Source of the DNA: Verticillium longisporum
Taxonomy: Eukaryota > Ascomycota > Sordariomycetes > Glomerellales > Plectosphaerellaceae
Direction of reading: 5' to 3'
DNA length: 64,000 nt
Assembly: GCA_019188255.1 (NCBI GenBank)
Contig: JAETXT010000009.1
Span: forward strand, 1,054,001-1,118,000
Shown here: positions 58,542 to 64,000 of the stretch, one piece after another
Layout of the letters: every line of letters starts with the position of its first letter
How positions within the stretch are numbered: the stretch's first letter is position 1
Notes under the pieces: model-generated
What the model saw: only the letters and a program-made list of their open reading frames with translations
Database searches by the model: none
Told to the model about the DNA's origin: nothing
Translations under genes and position numbers: made by a program

Positions 58542-61500
58542 GGTGAGGAAGAATCCGTGGTATTCCTCCGAGGTCGTATGGCTTGTCAGGCGGAAAAGTG
58601 GAGGTCTTGAGCTTATGACGAAAGACGGGACAACAAAGGGACGCTGGAGGTGTGCCTCGGCGCTTTTCTCTCGAGGTCTCTTCAGGCAACCTTGGGTGAT
58701 CTGCCCTCTGTGACGCGGCAGTCTCGAGGCGGACGCTCCGCTGATGTACCTCAGGGATCAAAAAAGCCAAGGCGCTGGGGATCGATGGAATGTGTCGAGC
58801 GGGCGGCAAGTGTGCGACGTGCGTACGGCGGGCAGGCTGGAAACGCGGGCGGCAGGAAGGCACTTGTCGGAAGGGAGACAACTCAAAAATGGCTGCGTGG
58901 ACCCCGGCAGGAAGAAACAACGGTGGATTGCGGTGGGAGCCGTCGGGGGGGTTACTGAATAGCAATGGCTAGTATTCCGGGTCGTTCGGTCTGGCGTTCG
59001 GTCTGTCGGGGGTTTGGGCGGATCCGACTCAGGATGAACCAGGCGTTGGAAGTCGTGGAATCCAAGCAGACGGGGCGCCAAGACGAAGGTCGTCTCGTTC
59101 GAGAGGTCGACAGCGCGCAGTATCTATCTGGGCTGATGATGTGAAGCAGATCGGTTTGTCCCGTCTCTATTCGCACGAAGTGCTGTTGGGCAGACCAGGT
59201 AGGCTACCGGGTATCACGGAAACCAATGTTTCGAGCGTCGAAGTGCAACGTCGCGAGACTGTGTGACACGCTGCAGCACCGGGACAACAGTACGGTTCTG
59301 GATCAATACCGAATGCTGTCTGCGCTGGATTTTCTGTATTTTGCTGTGGGCCAGATACAAGTTGCTCCCAAGGTGAATCGGATTATTTATGATGTTTGCG
59401 AAGATCCAAGGTGAGAAAGATAAGAAGTTTGTGATGATGATGATGATGATGATCCGAAGCGATGGTCGGGGGCCACAGGCGTAGGCAGAGAGTGCGAAAG
59501 CTGGGCAGCGTCTTGTGATGGGAGTATATGATGCCGTTCAAATGTAAGAGCCCAGAGGTACACAAGAAGCAGACGGCCGTCCAACAATGTGTCAAAACCA
59601 AGCAGGAGCGGTCCTTGAGTTTGGTTCTGTCGGTTCGTGTCGGTTACTCGGGAGGAAATGCGCTCGTGGACGTGTGTGGCGAGGATGCCTGGGAGAGGAG
59701 AGAGCGAAGGTGTTTGGTCGGAAACAAGGCGTGGCGTGTCGAAGCCAAGATGTTGCGACGTATTGCGAACGGGACTCAGCGGCGTAAGGCGAAGCAGGCA
59801 GGGCAGAGTCAAACCAGGTCAGCTGTTCTTCTTGCGGTCGCAAGTCGGTAGAAAGAAGGCAAGGGCAGGTGCAGGTGCGGGCGCAGGTAGCATTTGACAG
59901 TTGGGGTTGGCGGGGAGGACGAATGGCAGGAGCACCCAAAACAGATGGGAGGCGACGGCAGCGGCAAGGCGGTCAGCGGTCAGGAACGGTGAGGGGTGGC
60001 CCAGGGGAGAGGGGGTAGGAGGGGGGAAGGGGAAGGGGCGAGCGAAGGGTGGAGGAGAAGCTTAAGGGGGTCGTTGCCCATTGGCGAATAGATGGAAGCA
60101 CAGGAGCCAGAACCTGACCCGTGATTGCTCTTTTGATTGTCTAGCTCATCCTTACTCGTGTTCATCAGTGGCTAACTCCTGACCAGTTTGGTGAATTGTG
60201 GCTTGCGTCGTGGATCAGGCCCAGCCTGCCTGCGTGCCTGCGTGCCTGCGTGCCTGCGTGCGGTACCTGAGGGAAGGACTCTTGGGGAAGTTCCTCCAGT
60301 CCTTGCCTCCAGAGTTGTTTCGCCCTTTTGACACCAGTGCCTTCCAGCGTCGACCTCGACGCTGAGCTGTGATCACTTCTTTGTGACCAGACACCATTGA
60401 AGATGCCTTTGACTGAAGGTCGACTGATCACCGAATGCCCTCTCAATCCCGCTGCGAGATCTTGTTTTTGCTCCACAATAGGGAAGAGACCCCTAATTCA
60501 TCTTTCGTCAAAGTGGAGTTCCGCTGCACATCGTCAGGCCCCCCCTGCTCTCGAATCTGCCAGTGGCCTCTCTTGATCGTAAAGCCTCCCCAAGATGGAA
60601 CGGAACCCCGACTTACTCACCAGATGATTCACTGCAATCAAACGTGCGTGGTGTGTACTGTGCATCCTACGACACTCCCAGCCTGGGTGTTGAGAGCATA
60701 TTCGCCAGCCAAGCGCTGATAAAAGGAACAGAGACCCCTGGAGTTCTTTTCTGGATATTCCGTCTTTCCCCCTCTCAGCTTGTTTCCCCAGACTAACCCC
60801 CTTTTCAATGGCACCCAAGGCCAAAACTGGTGTGCTGAGCTTGCGCACAAGCAGAAGCACGCCCAAGCACTGACAGACGTCATCTGACTATGACAGGTTG
60901 GGCAGGGCCCTTTTCTTGAGAACTCGCCCTCCTATGGCTCGACGTCGATCGCACAATTCACACCAGCATGGGGGGGGTTTTTTTTTGTTGGGGGAGGGCA
61001 GGCCGTGATAACGAACTGGTGGCTCGTCAACTTGTGCCCTGGGCGATGAGTCGATCATCCACGTCTCAACCTCGTGTTCTGCTCTCCACCCGCCGCTTGT
61101 GCCGACCGCCAAGATACCGCCATGGCAACTAGGATCACGAACCCTCACCACAGCAATGAATTTCGCCTGTCGTATGGCCAGAGCTAGCTTCGCTGTGCAA
61201 GACCACCCAACGCTATTTTCTTTGGCCGGTGATGCCTAAAAGCATCTCTCTGTCGCGTGTTTGTACAGAAGCATCGGCAACACACTCATTTCTCGGTGTA
61301 ATCAGCAGACGGCTTTTGATCTTGTCCGGCTCACAATGGCGCCCACTAGTCCGAGCCGGACCTGTTCTGTCCGTCATCACCTCCAAATCTTATGATTACC
61401 ATGATTTTTAGCCAGGTCCCATTTACACTGCTGCTCTGCTCCATCAATGGCCAGCAGCCCCCTGTCCTCGGTCGACTTCAGCCCGATTGCGTTCCTTCGA

Positions 61501-62487
61501 TGCTGTCTGTCTCGGTTTCCTCCTTTTTATTCACAGGCAGGATCCCGTGTTCCGCTCGCTGTTCGAGGCTCGGAAAACAAATTGTTGAGACAACGGCACT
61601 TTCCCTTTGGTCGTCGCCCCGGGTAGCGTCAAGGCCTGTCCTACTTGACTTGCATGCTGGCTTCAAGTATTGCAAGGGGGGCCGGGCTGCCCAGAGCTCG
61701 CCTGTGTGTAGCCGCCCGCGGTGGGTGGAGGGTTGAGCTTCTCTTGTTCCAGTTGTTACGCTATCTGTCCTCAGCCCTCGACTCTTTACCAACTCCTCAA
61801 TTGCATCCTTGGCGATACAAATACCGTTCAGATCTCAGACATGCGTGCAACACCTGGAACTGCTTGGATACCTTCTTCACTTTCGTCGCTGACTCAGAAC
61901 TGCCTCGCTCGTTTGTCCTTGTCAGCGAACCCTTCCAGGCCGCCGGCGATGCACGATGTGCATCCCTCGCAGCACGGCGCCGTCTTGGCATCCCGGGTTG
62001 GGAGATTGCGCAGCAAGCCGAGGGCCCTGGAGAGGTGACTCCGATGGCCGATGGACAGGGGGATGGGGGACATCAAGGGGTGGCTCATTTCCTTTTTTTT
62101 TCCCTCGCGTTCTCTTTCTCGCGTCAGGAAACCCACAGATGCCAGATGTTTGTGGAGCTTGCCATGAAACATCTTGGGACCGGCTCCACGCGCTACTTCT
62201 GCCAGCAGGTGGTCGGGAATGGCGATGATAAAATTCACGTCACGACGTGACCGGGAGACGTGTTTCAGTGACCAGAGTTATTTTCTCGTGACAAGCTTGC
62301 TCTTTTCAAGGGCCGCTTGCTCACTCAGTTCTTGTTTGAGGTTCGTGACCTTCTGATCCTTGATACTAAGAAACGACTGCTCATAGGTTTACACCCTGGA
62401 CTCTCATGACACAGCGGTTCAATGGCCCCTTTCTCAATGATGGCAGGCCAAGCCTCTTTCTTACCTTCATGAGTAGACAGACCTGAT
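58542..62487. other. 4 kb gene-poor stretch
   Basis: PAL1 upstream region through to the SDR 3' side. Repeats: (GAT)n at 59433-59453 and a TGCCTGCG microsatellite at about 60227-60262. The long frame at 61645-62250 lacks an internal motif. No TIR or transposase was found. Confidence 0.45.
60227..60262 (+). repeat. Microsatellite, 8-bp unit
   Basis: About four copies of TGCCTGCG. Simple slippage repeat, no function claimed. Confidence 0.8.
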
Positions 62488-63358
62488 TTACCACGGCAAC
62501 TGCAACGGCGTAGGCAGGCCCTTGCCAAGCGTCGCCTCGGCCGTACCAATGTCGCCTGAAGGAGTCAAGACACCATTAGCATTCCAGTATCGGCGCTTGC
62601 CCTTTCGGCGCTTGCCCTTGACGAGGACGAACTAGATGTGACGACTTACGTGGTCCTCTGGGCGCCCAGTACTCTCCCGTCTTGCTGATATCTAAGCCGT
62701 CGGTCCACTGAGCAAGGCTCGCCGCCGCTTCCTCGGGTGTGACGGCGCCGCCTTCGTCCCAGTACTTGTCGAACCCCACACCGGCCGTCATCTCGGTGCG
62801 CATGAAGCCCGGGTGCACAATGCTGACGATAACACCCCTCTCCCGGAGGTCAAGGCTCAGCAGTTTGCCAACCATATTCAGCGCCGCCTTGCTCGCGTGA
62901 TGGGCGTAGTTGCCGCCACCTTCGACCTCATGCCTCAGTCCAATTGATCCGCTCTCAGAGGACACGAGCACAAGCTTGGCTCCACTGCGCAGCAGCCCCG
63001 CGTGCGTCAACGCATGCACAAGAAAGACGGGTGCAATGGCGCTCGTCGTGTACATGCGCTGCTCTTCGGCCCAGTTGGGCCCCTTATCGGCGCTGAGGTC
63101 TTCTGTCGTGAAGTAGCCCGCAGTTACGAAGACGGCCGACAACGGTTGTGCACCGCCAAGGAGGCTTACAAGTTTCGAGCCAACCGACTGATCCATCAAA
63201 TCAATGTCCGGCAGCCACTTGATCTGCGGCGGAAAATCGGCTGGCGCCTGGGATGAACGTGTCGTGCCGTAGACGGTGTAGCCCGGCTGCTCAGCGTAGC
63301 GTTTGATAAGGGCAGCGCCGAGCCCCCGTGTGGCGCCGATGATCAAAATCGGTGACAT
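62488..63358 (-). CDS. Short-chain dehydrogenase/reductase
   Basis: Exons 63358-62650 and 62555-62488 give 258 residues; the 94-nt intron joins WAPRGPR to DIGTAEATLG. The cofactor site is GATRGLG near the N-terminus (residues 8-14), followed by strands up to VFVTAGYF and LVLVSSESGS. The catalytic position normally held by Tyr in YxxSK reads HHASK, with His (CAT) four residues before Lys, while a Tyr lies two residues earlier. VHPGFMRTEM closes the cofactor side. Such proteins resemble the sniffer-type carbonyl reductase subgroup; the substrate is unknown. Confidence 0.85.
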
Positions 63359-63835
63359 GATGAGTCTATCCGTGCGCAACAAGTGTTCTTCGATGAGTTG
63401 AGGTGGTTTTGCCAGTGGTAAACACAAGACGAAGATCAGCCAGGGCAGTTTGAGGTGAGTAGGTCATATAAGGGGTGAGACTAGAGGTGGTACAATTGAT
63501 GATGTGATGTCATCCACGGAGGAGAGGGGTTAGTCACATGCAATGTCGTCTTCGTTGGATGTCCTCAGTCTCGCGCCAGCATCAATAGGACGTCACCATA
63601 TCTACGACTCGGACGACGATGATATCTACGACTCGGACGACAATGAGGACATTGTTTCCCTTCACGTGGTAGCGTATCTTCGCTCCGGCGACGATTGTCA
63701 GTCGATCAGCGTAAGTGGCAGTTAATAGCTATCGACATTCTAAAGCCAAAGCAGACGGAGAGTGCAGCCGACCAGCTGGATTGGATGTCCTGGGCTTAAC
63801 CTATGCACAGCGGAGCCGCAAATCGTTCAAGAAGA
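63359..63835. other. Intergenic with a small repetitive acidic frame
   Basis: A 60-residue plus-strand frame at 63543-63725 holds a tandem repeat of IYDSDDD encoded by a 24-bp direct repeat. No function is seen and it is not called as a gene. Confidence 0.4.
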
Positions 63836-64000
63836 CTAATAGAGTCCCAGGGTCTCGCCGACGACGCTCTTAAAGACCCCATTGGGATCAAACTTCTTCC
63901 TGACAACCTTGAATCGGCGCAGGTGCTGCAGCAGTCAGTATGCTACCCGCTCACGGCATTCGTACTAAAATTCTTCCACTTACATCCGGGTCAATGTTTT
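63836..64000 (-). CDS. FAD-linked (berberine-bridge-like) oxidase, 3' end only
   Basis: Only the last exons are in the window: 64000-63984 and 63925-63836, joined across a 58-nt intron (GTAAGT...CTGCAG). The C-terminus reads HLRRFKVVRKKFDPNGVFKS, the KFDP.GVF pattern of the BBE-type FAD oxidoreductase tail, then VVGETLGLY. The gene runs off the window edge on its 5' side, so the FAD domain and secretion signal cannot be checked. Confidence 0.7.

Noticed and set aside
61645..62250. A 200-residue frame in the 4 kb gap
   Set aside because: Starts at a non-ATG codon and has no motif; the composition is like its antisense frame.
1..64000. CRISPR arrays and bacterial-type operons
   Set aside because: The DNA is fungal; the tandem repeats found are not spacer-separated.

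Overview
The window is nuclear DNA of a filamentous ascomycete (Pezizomycotina, most likely a plant-associated Sordariomycete). The evidence is short spliceosomal introns (mostly 49-100 nt, GT...AG, often with a CTAAC/CTGAC branch site), about 25 widely spaced monocistronic genes on both strands, a eukaryotic tRNA-Gly, a Zn2Cys6 regulator, a Pal1 morphology protein, a CFEM-free X325/Bim1-type copper protein and fungal plant-wall enzymes with family 1 cellulose-binding modules. I rebuilt exons by hand from the sequence; splice coordinates below come from matching donor, acceptor and reading phase.

Layout. 1-7 kb: two short hypothetical genes, SPT8 (SAGA subunit, minus strand) and an orphan coiled-coil gene, then tRNA-Gly(GCC). 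8-12.5 kb: a STRAP-type WD40 protein and LUB1/DOA1 (WD40-PFU-PUL), transcribed divergently. 13-20 kb: an X325/Bim1-like GPI protein, an SRR1-like protein, a secreted propeller-like protein and a DUF1593 nucleoside-hydrolase-like protein. 20-26 kb: an MFS sugar transporter, histidyl-tRNA synthetase and an SRPK-like kinase. 26-35 kb: a gene-poor stretch, rhamnogalacturonan acetylesterase, a broken second SRPK-like kinase and a GH17 membrane glucanase (BtgC type). 37-41 kb: a Zn2Cys6 factor and a bZIP factor, divergent. 41-45 kb: accessory DNA holding a MITE, two tandem arrays and a phosphotransferase-like fragment. 45-53 kb: a GH5 cellulase with CBM1, a 1344-residue patatin/NB-ARC/TPR NLR-like protein, and a CE1 esterase with CBM1. 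53-64 kb: a divergent RecA/Rad51-fold protein, PAL1, an empty 4 kb stretch, an SDR oxidoreductase, and the 3' end of an FAD-linked oxidase.

Genes acting together. Four secreted enzymes (RGAE, GH5-CBM1, CE1-CBM1 and possibly the DUF1593 protein) fit pectin, cellulose and hemicellulose breakdown, with the MFS transporter as a possible sugar uptake route. Chromatin and protein quality control are represented by SPT8 and LUB1. The NLR-like gene is the best candidate for an immune or allorecognition system.

A striking property of the window is that seven otherwise well-conserved genes carry coding lesions. LUB1, the GH17 gene and the Zn2Cys6 factor each have one frameshift. HisRS and the CE1 esterase each have one in-frame stop. 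One kinase copy has three breaks. Some (C-run indels) look like sequencing error; others (a 16-bp tandem duplication) look like real mutation.
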